Shown piece after piece: positions 12,095-23,687 of a stretch of DNA of 64,000 nucleotides. A program made the position numbers and the translations under genes. The notes under the pieces are model-generated. The model had not been told where the DNA came from. It was given only the letters and a program-made list of their open reading frames with translations, and did no database searches. Position 1 is the first letter of the stretch, and each line of letters begins with the position of its first letter. Source of the DNA: Clytia hemisphaerica (Eukaryota > Cnidaria > Hydrozoa > Leptothecata > Clytiidae); contig CACVBU010000738.1 in the NCBI GenBank assembly GCA_902728285.1, positions 62,001 to 126,000 of the forward strand. Direction: 5' to 3'.

Positions 12095-15000
12095 TCACTG
12101 TGCAGGGGCAGCAGCTGGGGCTAAACGAGCGGCTAATGAAATAATACTGATTAATAAATTTCGAGCAAATCCTGGGCATTTTGGATGGTTTGACAATTGA
12201 ATGATTGCAACACGAAATTGTTCAAACGCCATTCTAAAAATAAGAACATTCTTTTAGGAAATCTTAGGGTCAGACACTGACAAAAAGCTTACCTTTTCAA
12301 AGTACTACAGTGTAGATTGTCTGGTACAATATTTCCGCACATTCTTTAAATGAGCTCTTTTACATTTTATTCTTCTCAAAATAGCTCAATTTTTGTAACA
12401 TAACACAAACACCACATTCATTTTCAAAATGCCCTGTGAGGGAGGATTTTATGTGTATTGATAAATCAGTGACAATAATTTTACCTGGAGTATGGGTTCC
12501 TTTGCGAAGTATAGCGTAATTGTAAGAACCGATAGTAAAAGAAGGGCACCAGCATGGAAGCTTGTCCACTAGAAAAGGAAAAAAAAAAAGACCAAACAAC
12601 ATTAAAATTACTATGTTATGCATAGTAGACAGCTCATGTGAACAGGCTGACCTAGGTAAGTCTAAACAGTTTTTGACCAATCCAATACTAAAAAAAGATC
12701 AAATAAAGTTCATGAAGTCAAGCCCCAATTTAAAGTTATTTTGGCCCCAGGCTTCTTTTTGGTTGACTACTGTCCGCTAAAGCATGTCCCGAGTTTTTAA
12801 AAAGGCAGGGAGCACTTTAAAACTCTGTGTAAAATCCGAACATGGACAGAAAAAGGCTGCAAATAGTGACTTTTTCTCACGAATTTAAACCTACCTTATG
12901 ACCATAAGAATAGACACGACAAAGACGACGATTTCATTTGTTGCAACAAATAAAAAGATTTGACGCTGCATCTCCGAATTCGTTAATTTGTTGATATATT
13001 GATGGAGTCTGAAAATGAAACACACAACAACGTCAACCCTATATTTTGAATTAACTAATAAATATATATCGAATTAAGTTAGGGAAAGGTGAATATTACG
13101 TCAAGCTCTTCGTAGACTGAATATTACCAATGTGTATCTAAGACGCTAAGAGCACCGCAAAACCCAAAACGCATCATGTATTAAATATCATATTTAGGGG
13201 CAGTTCATTCGGTTTGCTCTAGTTAATAATTTCACAGGAATGGCCAATGAATTGAATGAAATGAACTGAGATAAAAATTTAATAAATTACAAGAAGAGGT
13301 AATATTTACTTTTGGGCTAGAGCGCCATTGCTACCACTTGCCTAAAAAGTGAAAGTGAAAGTGAAAGGGAAAGTGAAAATTAAAATGAAATTAATAAATA
13401 CATAAACCAAGCCCATTGTTAGATTGCCAACAAGATTTTCAGTAATTCGAAGAAACCGAGTTTCAAAAAGGAATAGCAAACTTACGTTCAGTACTTTCTT
13501 GGTGTATGAAGATGCGTGCATTAGAGCGAAGAGGAATATCGGTGATAATACCACTGCAAGTCTTTGTCAAGGAAAAATACACAGTCAAATAAAATGAATA
13601 CATTGTGTGAAAAAAAAATTCCAAAATCTGAGATTCTAATATAAATAAGACAGAACCAAAAGTGAACAAAAAAGTATTTGAAAAGATACTGGTAGCAGAA
13701 CCTGCCATCAGGAATAAGACACTGTAAAGAAGGTAATGTAAACTATCTTCCACCATCAGCCTCCTTGCGAAAACCATGCTGAATTCAATGCCCTGTAAAA
13801 CATAAACGTTATTACGCACCTGTCTGACAGCCTCGGTGGAACAACTTCCGAAAGTGGGAATGAAAAACTCTGTCGAAATCCCAATGGGGATTTCCATTGA
13901 ATTCTAAAATGGGGGTGAAAACAAAGAAAACAAAGCCAATTTCCCAGCGGGGATGAACTTGTAAGTTATTTTTCCCACCAAGGACGAAATTTTTGACAAT
14001 TTTTCTAGTGGGACGGAGTCCTACCGGTTATGTGACACAGGGTTGTATAATTGGTAAGTCTGAAAACAAGAGATCTAAGTTTAAATGGGTCACTAACAAT
14101 GAGCACATTTTTCAAAAGGTACTCAATTAACTAAACGATTATGGCTGCATCTTCATTTTTAATCATTTTTAATGTAACTCACAGGTAATCTCTGATGAAG
14201 CCTCAATGCCGAAATAGCTGCGGAACCAAGGAGCACCCGTTTATAAGAATTCCTACTAACGTCAGGCCTGAAAGAATAAAATATATTAATCTGGCAGGTT
14301 GAAAAAGTAGTAATTTTACACGACCTTGAAAAAGTCTTGATTAAAATGAATTTGCTCAGGCTACTCGATTAAATGAATATCAGTGGCCTGCCTCAAATAG
14401 CTATGGTTCTACTGAATAGATGAAGTATTAAGTCTAGAGTGTTGTCTATTTAGTCAATACAAATTTTAGAAAATATTAGCACTTACCCCATCAAGGGCAC
14501 AATGTACAAAAATGTACTGACAACAATGTACAATCTGATCAACCATAACACAGTTGCACTCCGGTCTTGCATCAAAAAGTTCTAAAAAAAATTCATACTG
14601 CATATGTCACCCTCATTTTTCGCTTTTTAAAAATTCTTCAAAATTGACGTTTTTTGGGCATAACTATAGAACTAATCAAGTAAAATTAAAAAGTAATACA
14701 TCAACATTTAAGCTAGGCTTCCAGTAGTTGCCCAATAATAAATCCTCTGTCCATAAATTCAATAATGTTCATTATCAGAGTGAAACAGCTTTTTTATAAG
14801 ATTAACATTAAATGCCCGGGGGGTACTAGGTTTGCGAGGTGACGGGTATGTCCGAGCCGAAAATCGAAAATCGACCCTTTGAGAGACAAAATTTTGGTGA
14901 TTTTGGGACCCTTTGAGAGACTTTTTCCTAAATTTTGGTCCGTTTTTTCCAAATTTTGGTTTGATTGTCACCAAATTTTGGTCAAAATTTTTGGAATTCG

Positions 15001-15343
15001 TGACCCTTTGAGAGAGAAATTTTTGATTTTCGTGAATTTGGGACCCTTTCAGAGACTAACTTTTGAATTTGTACCCCTTTGAGAGACTTTTGAGGAATGA
15101 GAAAAGGTACCCTTATGGCTCGCACATACCCGGCACCCATTTTGCCTAAGTACCCCCCCCCCCGGATTAAATGTTAATAATACAATACATATGAAATTTT
15201 CATAAGAAAAATTTTAGTTGTTTTTTCTGTTCATCATAAGATATATAATGTTTTAAAACCTGTATTCCAACTGCTTCATTAGCAGCATTGTTACTTCGAT
15301 TTTCTTGATTGTCACTACTGGCTGAATTCTCACTATCTGCCAT
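12095..15343 (-). CDS. TMEM33: Transmembrane protein 33 (TMEM33/Pom33 family)
   Basis: This is an ER and nuclear-envelope membrane protein that shapes ER tubules (reticulon interaction) and supports nuclear pore distribution. Nine exons in coding order: 15260-15343, 14487-14581, 14183-14267, 13690-13792, 13486-13553, 13310-13341 (32 nt), 12895-13008, 12485-12568 and 12095-12233. All junctions keep phase and give 267 residues; human TMEM33 has 247. Family landmarks are TVLWLIRLYIVVSTFLY (first membrane segment), SALRLHQRLP, VEDSLHYLLYS, LMHASSYTKKVLN, FVATNEIVVFVV, PFFYYRFLQLRY with QRNPYSR, and a C-terminal LISIISLAARLAP. The donor of exon 4 was placed at ACCA|GTATCT because this restores the family's exact spacing before ASSYTKK. 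The N-terminus is Asn/Ser-rich. Introns contain a T1 repeat and a CCGGGG element. Confidence 0.95.
13817..14044. repeat. MITE-like repeat, family T1 (copy 2)
   Basis: It lies in TMEM33 intron 3. It begins cacctgTCTGACAgcc and ends TGTGACAcagggttg, and carries the same internal 'cccaatggggattt' and 'cccaccaaggacgaaa' phrases as the copy at 491-737. Confidence 0.55.
14815..15165. mobile_element. CCGGGG-ended MITE, copy 1 (8-bp target duplication)
   Basis: It lies in TMEM33 intron 1. It starts CCCGGGGGGTACTAGG and ends AAGTACCCC...CCCGG, flanked by direct repeats ATTAAATG at 14807-14814 and 15166-15173. The interior is a degenerate tandem array on 'gaccctttgagagact', and the ends carry 'gggtatgt' and 'acatacccggcaccc' as further inverted matches. 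The 8-bp duplication suggests mobilisation by a hAT-type transposase; none is encoded here. Confidence 0.8.
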
Positions 15344-16723
15344 TTTTACTTGTTATTAAAAAATGTATCACTATCAATCTAAATAAAATGAAGCAAAAAA
15401 CGAATTAAAGGAAAAATAAAAAGACCTCAGACATACAATGCAATGTCTTTAAATTTTAGAGTCGCATGTACATAAAGAGGTACACCCTTAAAAATTTTAA
15501 GAGCCATTTTCTGTAGAATGAGGCAGGTCAAGGAAGTGATATCCTCAGATTTTTCTAATTTTTGGGTACTTTGTTCAAATACATAAAAATAGCATCTTGT
15601 GAAATTTTTTTCAAAAATCTCATCTTGTTCCCAATTATATGGGCCTTTGAAATTTGGGCAAAAAAAGTACACTTTTGACAAATCTTTGACTTCAAGAGCA
15701 GTTTTAAACATGATCAAGTTTTAGATTCATCCAAAGATGTCAGTCAAAAATAGTGTGAACTTTTAAAAAAAGCTTTAAAAATAATGAAAAAAGTTATATA
15801 TTTAGCCATAATTTCATAGAAAATTAATATTTTTAACTAAAATTTTGAAGGATGATGGGAAATACTACTAAGAAAAACTTAGAAAAATCAGAATTGTAAA
15901 ATGAGCAAAATTGGCGGCTTCAGATTGGTTTTTGTTGTCTTTAAAAAAATGTCAGCCACCAAGTGGTACATTATAGAATTGAAACAGTTCTTTCAGTTTT
16001 GAAACAAAGTCATGTTAGCTCATTATATGATCAATAAATGTACATAGATTTCACTAAGTAAAATGTTCATATTGATGGCTGATGCTGACCTAATTTTGAG
16101 TCGCCAAATGGTACATATAAGAAATGGCGTTTAAGACAAGATCAATATTTTTGAGATACAAAATGGCAATGTCCAAAAAGTGACAGAGCCCGATTTTCGA
16201 ATCAGGGTATCCGTGGGTTAAAACTCCTTGCAGGTCTAAATAACTTGGCAATTCATCGAATCTTATCTACCTTAATGCCCTTAATTTTTGCGCGCCCTTA
16301 ATTTCCGCGCACTACCACTGCGCGGAAATTAAAGGGTGCGCGAAAAAGGCCTATTTTCGCGCCCTAGGCCACACAAAAATTGAAAGGTGCGCCAATTAGC
16401 AATTTATAAGGAATTTTTAGTCCCTTATAGCTTAAGGATCGCCTCTTCTCTTTGCTCCCGCCCCTCACCAAAAATAAGAGTATAAAAAGAAGAAAATAGG
16501 TTTTTTATAGTTAATTTTTCACAGTCATGAAAGAAGCAATATAACTTGTGTCTCCCAATTAATCATGATTTTTGATAAAAATATGTTATTCATAGTACAG
16601 TGGAGCCTCTAATTAGCAGACACCATTGGGGAAACAGATTAATGTCCGCTAATTAGAGTGTCCGCCTTTTGGAGACTTTTTTATGATGATTTGACTAGAA
16701 AACAGCCAAAAAGAATATGTAAA

Positions 16724-17716
16724 ACTAGCCGGTGCCCGGCGTCGCACACCGGTTTAGCTGTTTGCTGAACGCATTTAAAATCCTTTGAGATGTTGGGAAG
16801 GTGGCTTCAACACGATGAAATCAAAGTTTGACTCTATCCCTCCCGGGTGATGTATCTTTTAACCATATTTTGAAAAAGATTTTTGTGGCAAAAATGATCA
16901 GAAAACAGAAAGGGCGTCATTCCCAAATTACACCATACCGGCGACCAGCGACGTCCGAGACGGCTCTGCAATTAGATTTTTTTCTCGCTTTGCCGTAGTT
17001 CTTGATGTTTAGGAAAACTTTGATGTCAAGATAAGCGGAGTGAAATAATAGACATGACACGCGATTCGTCGAAAAAAGGCAGCCCGGGGAAGAAGGGTAT
17101 GGGTATGGGTATGTGCCGGCCTTAAGGGTGCTTTTTTTGAAACATGGCAGTTTGAAAAATCGGAAGATCAAACTTCAGTCCCACTAAGAATTGGAAAAAT
17201 AGGAACATTTCAACTTTTTACCCCCAGAAAGATAGAAATTTGGTCAAATTAGTTCCAAAAACCATACCAACCATAGTCTCCCCGGAAGGCAGCTAGGACA
17301 GGCAGAGAAAAAAGCGTGATAGCGCAATTTTATGTTGCTTTTTATAAAATAACTTCGTCATAACTTCAATAATTTTTCAAATTCAACAATGACTTGGATT
17401 TACAGCAAAATAATAATCGACATACATGTTTAAAGGTCCCTTTTTACGAAGTAAGAATTCTAGTTTTTACCACCTTTCGAATGTATTTTTAATGTTGCTG
17501 TTGTTCTAACAAAAGAAAAGAAAGAAAAAAAAAGAAAAAAGTCTAATCTATCAATCAAAACAAAGTTTTCATAAAACGGCGCGAATCTGATTTAACACAT
17601 TTGTGGAGCAAGAAGCAAAAGTCATCTTTTAAAAGAACAAAACATTGCTTGCGAAAACGAAAGTGACACACAAACAAACAAAATGACATACAGATTACGG
17701 CTATTAATATATAGAT
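16724..17716 (+). mobile_element. Retroelement-like family R1, short copy
   Basis: It starts ACTAGCCGGTGCCCGGCG and ends gctattaatatatagat after 'cagattacggctatt'. It is closely related to 32129-36256 along most of its length: the 'ttaaccatattttgaaaaag', 'ccataccggcgaccagcg' and 'gcgcgaatctgatttaac' blocks occur in both, in the same order. The boundary motifs recall 5'-truncatable non-LTR or SINE-like elements of many invertebrates. I see no coding frame, so the class is uncertain. Confidence 0.6.
17084..17285. mobile_element. CCGGGG-ended MITE nested in R1 (deleted copy)
   Basis: It runs from CCCGGGGAAGAAGGG to TAGTCTCCCCGG and is bounded by AAGGCAGC at 17076-17083 and 17286-17293. The same insertion site and duplication are present in the long R1 copy at 32530-32832. 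This copy has lost about 100 bases internally. It carries a short GGGTAT repeat. Confidence 0.75.
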
Positions 17717-17929
17717 ATGTAAAGAGAAACAAATTTTAGGATGCGTGAAAATTGATAATAATAGGGGTGCGCGAAAGGTCGTTATTAGGGGGTGCGCAAA
17801 AATTAAAGGCACAAAAATTAAAGGGCTCGAAAATGATAGGCGCGCAAAAATTAAGGGCATTAAGGTATTTTGATAAATATATTTTTGCTTTGAAGCATTC
17901 ATTTTTTTTAATTTTCAAAAGGTGTGGTG

Positions 17930-18235
17930 GTCATTGCTATTGACTCCCGTCCCTGAGGTCTGAGTTCGATTCCCACTGTGGTACTACGGTGGACACATCT
18001 TGTTTGGGTCAACCCATACCATCACCTCTGATACAAGAGTGTGGGTGATATGCCAGACATTGTGGTGTGAGGTGTCACTCATCATGTTCTGCATCTGCGG
18101 CGAGCTGCTCTCTCCCAACTATGGTTCAAAGGTCATCACTATGCATCATGGTATCTGTGTCTCGCATGCACAGAACCAGCAAAGTCTTGACAGCGCTATA
18201 AGCGCTCTGACTTGAAAAAGGAGGAATTTCTACTT
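17930..18235 (+). mobile_element. tRNA-derived SINE candidate
   Basis: A box-B-like GAGTTCGATTCCCA lies at 17961-17974. Upstream GGTGGTCATTGCTATTGACTC could represent a diverged box A. Then comes a unique-looking body with 'gtggacacatcttgtttggg' and an 'agcgctataagcgctctgac' tail followed by an A-rich stretch. No intact tRNA cloverleaf was found. The assignment is tentative without a second copy in the window. Confidence 0.4.
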
Positions 18236-18937
18236 TGTAGGACCCATTCCCCGAAGGAGATATCAAACCATTCTATTTGATCTGACAAAAGGAAGTAACC
18301 ATCAATTTTTGAAAATTCATATTTTTGCAAAAATCAACTCCTAAGAGTCGGGCTTGTGTTTTCCAGTAGTTGATTTCTAATAAACGACTATTCTTTATCA
18401 TTTTTTTTGGACTAAAGTTTCATTTTATTTTCTGACAAAAGGAAGTATATAAGTCACTTACTTCTTTTTATAGCTTGAAAAATGAAAATTGCTTGCAATA
18501 TTTTGCAGTTTATTTTCTGACAAAAAGAAGTATATATTCTTGAAGGAAAAACATCAGAAACAAACCCAAAGACCAAAAGGTGTATTTTGTTGTTGATAAT
18601 CGATCCTGCGAAGATGAAAAAATTTCTAATCGTAATCCTCAAAAATCGAAGTTCCAGCCTCACTGATAAGTGGTGAAAAAACAAAAGCAGCTGTCTTGCA
18701 AAGGTTGAAAAAGCAACATACTCAAACAAGAGTTATAGAAACAGAGTTTTTGATTCATTTAAATGAATGGAAATATAATAATAAAATTCAAAAACTCTGC
18801 AAAATCACGATGCAACATATCTCATCTTCTTTGCAAAATAATTAGTTTAAACAAGTGTTTTGAATCTTTAAGTAAATACAAATGTTTTACTTTGCTTGCA
18901 CAAATTATACTTTAAAAAGTAGAAAATTAATCGTAGG

Positions 18938-20602
18938 TATATCCAGAGGGTGTCAATCGAACAACTTTGAACAAAAATTGCAATCGAACCAATCGAACGT
19001 AAGCGAACGCAATCGAATAATTGCGATTCGATTGTCGAACGTAATCGAATCCCAATCGAACGGTCAATTCCTAGGTAATATTCAATTATGTTTGATTGCG
19101 TTCGAGTAAGGTTAGATTAGTTCGATTGATAATAGTTGACTATGTTTGATTGTTTTGATTGATTGTCAATTACATTTGATTAATCTTCGATTTCGTTCGA
19201 TTACGATTATGTTTGATGAGTTTGATTGCGATTAAATTAAATTGGATCACTCCGTTAGAGCTTTTTAGTGTGGGCGGCCGAGCATTTAAGTACTGTACGA
19301 AATGCAATTGAATCAACTGAACGTAATCCACGTGCGAAATGCGAAAATCGATTTTAGCAAAATCTTTTTGAAAAATGACCCTAAAAGATTTGACTATATC
19401 TTTTTATTCCATGAAGAGATTACTTTCAAATAAAAAATATATTGACAATGAATGGGTAAGCTTTCTAGAAATCCAAACATAAATTGCATAGCTTTTACCA
19501 AGAAATAGCACTTTAGGATCAGAAACAATCAAAACCAGCTTTTTCCAATTTTCTTCGAGTTACAGGAATTAATTCCTTGTTTGTTTTGATCTGAAATTTT
19601 CAGTAGGGGTACGGCCAATCATGGTTCTCTTGCTCATATCAGGGGGGGCCAAGAGGGGGTAAGAGAATTAAAGTTTCTAAGTAAAATCTTAATTATCACC
19701 CAAAAAAGTGCCTTTTTTGTCCATATCTTTTAAATAGATAGTCCCAGCCTTATCCCTCCTTCAGTAAAGCTTCCTATACCTTTTGTCCTTCAGAAAAACA
19801 AAAAATATTGGCCTTAATTGCTTGCTTTCAGTTCCTGTAGCCAGTAGTGTGACCCCCTGTATTTCTATTTTAAATGGCGCGCTTTTTTCAATAGAGATGT
19901 CACATGACTCAAATCCCGCAGTCTTATTGGACTAGAGAAAGCGAAAGTGAAATCGCGCGATCTGATTGGATGAAAAAAGACCGTGGGAACAGGAACCGAA
20001 AATAATTCTCATTCTAAAACAAGATGGCGGCGAGAAAAGCACGTCTTTTGCTTTGGATGAAAGGTTGTAAATTCTGGTTGATTGTAAGGTTTTTTTATTA
20101 TCTTATCTCATTTACTTTAATTAGTAGAGGCTTATTCAATGTTTGGGGAAGGTAAGTCTATAAAGTTATTTGTTTTTCGGTGGAAAAAAGTGTTTAAAAA
20201 AGCATTTTTTGTGCTCAAGGTTAATTTTTCTTCGCAAATTTTTGTTTTCAATCTTAAATAGATGAACGAGTATTTGACTGATGGTTATGATTTTTTCACA
20301 GAACATAGTAGAACTATTCAGGAACTTGGACCTTTTTACAGAATTTAAAAAAATCTGTTAGTTCTTGAGATATATTGAAAAGTTTAGACATGGGTAGTTT
20401 GTGTTCGTTTTTCGCGTTCCCAAACCAAACGCACGTGATAATTGAACATAATCAAATACAATCGAACGTAAGCAAAGCAATTGAACGGCAAATCCTGAGT
20501 AATATTCGATTGCGTTCGACAATCGAATTGCAATTATTCGATTGTGTTCAATTGCATTCAATTGATTTGGCGTTCAATTCGATTGACACCGTCTGGGTAT
20601 AT
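18938..20602. mobile_element. Foldback element with AATCGAA-repeat arms
   Basis: The left end reads tatatccagagggtgtcaat and the right end attgacaccgtctgggtata in reverse orientation. Arms of about 200 bases (18938-19230 and 20420-20602) consist largely of AATCGAA/TTCGATT heptamers with GTAAGC and GTAATC variants. The 1.2-kb middle contains non-repeat DNA, including an AAGATGGCGGCG motif near 20022. No transposase is evident. Confidence 0.7.
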
Positions 20603-20985
20603 TGATAAAAACGCATTGTGAAAGCTAAATAATTTCGAGGCTGCAGCGGGCTTATTTAGCTTTCCTTCATTTGCCAAAAAGTCCAACTCAATTTCAAATC
20701 GTTAATTCAATCCCTAATGTACAGTTGTTTTACATCAGTTATTTTTCACCCAATTTTTACTATTGCATATATATATTTCAGTCGTTAGCTAGCTTTTTAA
20801 ATTTTTATCAAAAATGATGTTTGTTTATTTACTGTTAAGTTTGTTGTCTCTTTTGGTTGTCAAACTTTAATCAAATACTCACAAATTGTTCAAATATTAA
20901 GTTCGATTTAAAGAAATCAAACAGTCAATCAAACAGTCAAACTTATATATAATCAGACAGATTTTTTACAATCAAGAGTCCTTAA

Positions 20986-21503
20986 TAGACCTGTTTTTAA
21001 AGAGGCAGCCATGTTGAATAATTATGTACTCCAGCATAAAAACAATGATACAAACCTTGCATAATTACTGTACCGTGCATATTTTAAAAATTATGCATGG
21101 CGCTGTATCATTGTTTTTATGCTGCTGGAGTACATAAAGGACCCTGCCGACGCACCGGACTTAACGAACACCGGACACACGAAAGTCCGGTGTAAAATTA
21201 GAATTTTTTTTACCACCGGATAATTTCTACACCGGACTTAAGAAAGTCGGATGTCCGGTGTCGGAGAAGGAAAGTTTTTCCCACCGGACAATCAAAACAT
21301 GACCAGTCCGGTGGCGTCCGGTGTTTCTTAATTTTTTGTTTCATAAATGTCCGGCGTCCAAGATTCCCTGTATGCAACACCGGACTGACACCGGACTTAT
21401 TACTTCCGGTGTAGCGAAAGGATACTTTTTGCCACCGGACAAATACACCGGACAATCCGGTACATAATTATTCAACATGGCTGCCTCTTTAAAAAAAGGT
21501 CTA
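20986..21503. mobile_element. TIR element with ACCGGAC hairpin array
   Basis: The ends are TAGACCTGTTTTTAAAGAGG and CCTCTTTAAAAAAAGGTCTA, extending inward through GGCAGCCATGTTGAATAAT. Next comes an inner palindrome on 'aaaaacaatgatac'. The centre carries about fifteen ACCGGAC/GTCCGGT motifs in both orientations with 'ggatactttttgccaccgg' phrases. It is non-coding. Related pieces are at 23600-23687 (ends only) and 63850-64000 (diverged ACCGGAC part). Confidence 0.75.
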
Positions 21504-21546
21504 TAGTTCATTTAGTTTGATTACATTAATCAAACTTAATTGAATT

Positions 21547-23041
21547 TTGTCGAACGTGAGCTGTCGCACAAGTGTACAAGCTGTCGCACAAGTTACTGAT
21601 GACACTCAAATTGCAAAAATCCTCAATAATCAATTTCTGAGTGTTTTTTCAGAAGATGACGGCCGAACACCAGATATAAAAGGAAATACCTGTCCACCCA
21701 TCAGTGAATTAGAAATAACACAAAATGGTGTTCAAAAATTACTTTCAGAGCTCAACCCCAGCAAAGCTAATGGACCAGATCAAATTTCCACCAGAATTTT
21801 GAAGGAGTGTGCTGATATAATAAGTAAACCCCTTACTCTCATCTTTCAAGCTTCGCTGAAGCAATCAAAAATTCCAGATGACTGGCGCAAAGCAACCATT
21901 ACTCCGCTATATAAAGGCAACAACAAAAGCAGATCAAACCCTGAAAGCTACCGCCCTGTGAGCCTAACATCTGTACTATGTAAAACACTCGAACACATAA
22001 TTCACAGTCACATAATCAACCATTTAGAGCAGCAAAACATCCTCACTGACCGACAACATGGATTTAGAAAGAAACGATCCTGTGAGACACAATTAGTAAA
22101 AACTGTTAATGATCTAGTCAAGATATTGAATGAAAAAGGGCAAACTGATGCTATACTTTTGGACTTCAGTAAAGCATTCGACAAAGTTTGTCACCGCAAG
22201 TTACTTTTAAAGCTAAGCTTCTATATGGAATCAAAAACAACTTGTTGACTTGGATAGAGGATTTTCTCAGTAACCGAACCCAAAAAGTACTCGTTAGAGG
22301 CGTAGAATCACCAGAGGGAAAAGTAACATCCGGAGTCCCACAAGGATCGGTACTGGGACCCCTGCTGTTTTTAGTATATATAAATGACATATCATTAGCA
22401 GTCACATCCTCAGAGATAAGTCTTTTTGCTGATGACGCTCTACTTTACAAATCCATCAAATCAATCAAAGATGCCAGAGATCTGCAAAATGACATGAACC
22501 ACCTTACCCAATGGAAAAAGGACTGGTCCATGGAGTTTAATGCTGACAAATGTAAAGTCCTGCGATTTACAAATAAACACAAAAAAACTGAAGAAACATA
22601 TTCAATCCATGGCTACAATCTCGAATTGGTAAAATCAGCTAAATATCTAGGAGTGATGCAATTACCATAACACAACATATCACAACAACGTCTGCAAAGG
22701 CTCAAAACTGTCGACATTTTTTGCAACGAAATCTTCGAATGTGTGACAAGGAAGTTAAACTCCAATGCTACAAAACCTTTGTACGACCCATAATCGAATA
22801 TGCATCAATAGTATGGGACCCAGTAGGAAATCTAAAACTCAATCGACACATAGAGTCTGTACAACGAAAATCAGCTAGATGGATTTCTAATCAATGGCAA
22901 CGAGAAGCCCTCTCCAACTATATGATTAAGAACCTACCGCAACATTGGAGCAGGCGTCACAGCAAGCGCTTAACATCTCTCTACCAGTTTCATCACATGG
23001 AATCAGTTCATGCGGATAATACCATTAACCTCAAGAGATGA
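21547..23041 (+). mobile_element. Non-LTR retrotransposon reverse transcriptase, 5'-truncated and frameshifted
   Basis: Three consecutive frames together give a LINE reverse transcriptase of the CR1/Jockey-like type. Frame one (21547 to about 22217) has NPSKANGPDQISTRILKE, SYRPVSLTSVLCKTLE, RQHGFRKKRSCETQL and the DFSKAFDKVCH catalytic block. After a shift near 22217, frame two has GVPQGSVLGPLLFLVYIND and the FADDALL active-site motif, then KSAKYLGV. After a second shift with loss of some codons near 22660, frame three has RPIIEYASIVWDP and IESVQRKSARWI. The endonuclease domain is absent. The two shifts mark it as dead. The 3' region is AT-rich and includes a GAAATA microsatellite near 23447, which could be a CR1-like tail. 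Confidence 0.9.
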
Positions 23042-23599
23042 GCTTCGATTCAGCCATCAAGTGTTCAAATTCAGGTATACTCCTTCTTTTCATACACATC
23101 AAAGAATGGAATATGCTTTCAGCTGGTCTGGTTAATGCTGTGATGTTATAATAGTTAATGATTTAGTGGCCTTCCCTCAAAATAGATTTTTTCTTAAGTT
23201 TGTAAAATTCAGTGTTAATTAATCTTTTTGTCTTATCAAGTTTCAAATTCTTTCAGTGACAGCATTTTCTTCTTCTGTAGTTCTTTTTTTCAACCCATTA
23301 AATCCTTTATCTTCATTTTTTCTGTTTTTTATTGTAATAAAATTTTTTTTTACTTAAATTGTTTAATATTTTATGATTTTGTTATCGTTCATTGTTATTG
23401 CCCTTTAGTTTCATTCAATTGCCATGTGTACCTCTTAATTATTGAATAGAAATAGAAATAGAATTTTGGTTAGAACCCCTTTTTATTTTTTTCATTTTAA
23501 ATTTAGATTTTTTTTTTTCCAACCCTTTATTTAGTGTAAATACCATACATGATACTAATTTTGCATGCATAAATTGTTTTCATGCATCACTGTAAAAAA

Positions 23600-23687
23600 T
23601 AGACCTTTTTTGATCATGGGTGGATCATTGTTTTTCTGCTGGACTACATAATTATTCAACAGGGTGGCCTCTTTGAAAAAAGGTCTA
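23600..23687. repeat. Solo ends of the ACCGGAC element
   Basis: This 88-bp unit starts TAGACCTTTTTTGATC and ends GCCTCTTTGAAAAAAGGTCTA. It has the same termini and the 'tacataattattcaac' block as 20986-21503 but lacks the ACCGGAC interior. Confidence 0.6.

Larger units (their letters stand above)
15344..18934. other. Intergenic stretch with retroelement-like copy and possible SINE
   Basis: No host exon was recognised. It contains the retroelement-like copy at 16724-17716 and a tRNA-related SINE candidate at 17930-18235. Direct copies of 'ttctgacaaaaggaagta' lie at about 18278, 18427 and 18516. Around 16280-16400 are alternating 'gcgcgccctt' and 'gcgcggaaattaa' phrases. Confidence 0.5.

Noticed and set aside
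17752-17943. Frame with repeated QKLKAQKLK-like sequence
   Set aside because: It arises from repeated 'gcgcaaaaattaaagg' phrases in repeat DNA on both sides of R1, not from a gene.
17930-18010. A genuine tRNA gene
   Set aside because: Only a box-B-like motif is convincing. No acceptor stem pairing or anticodon arm could be drawn.
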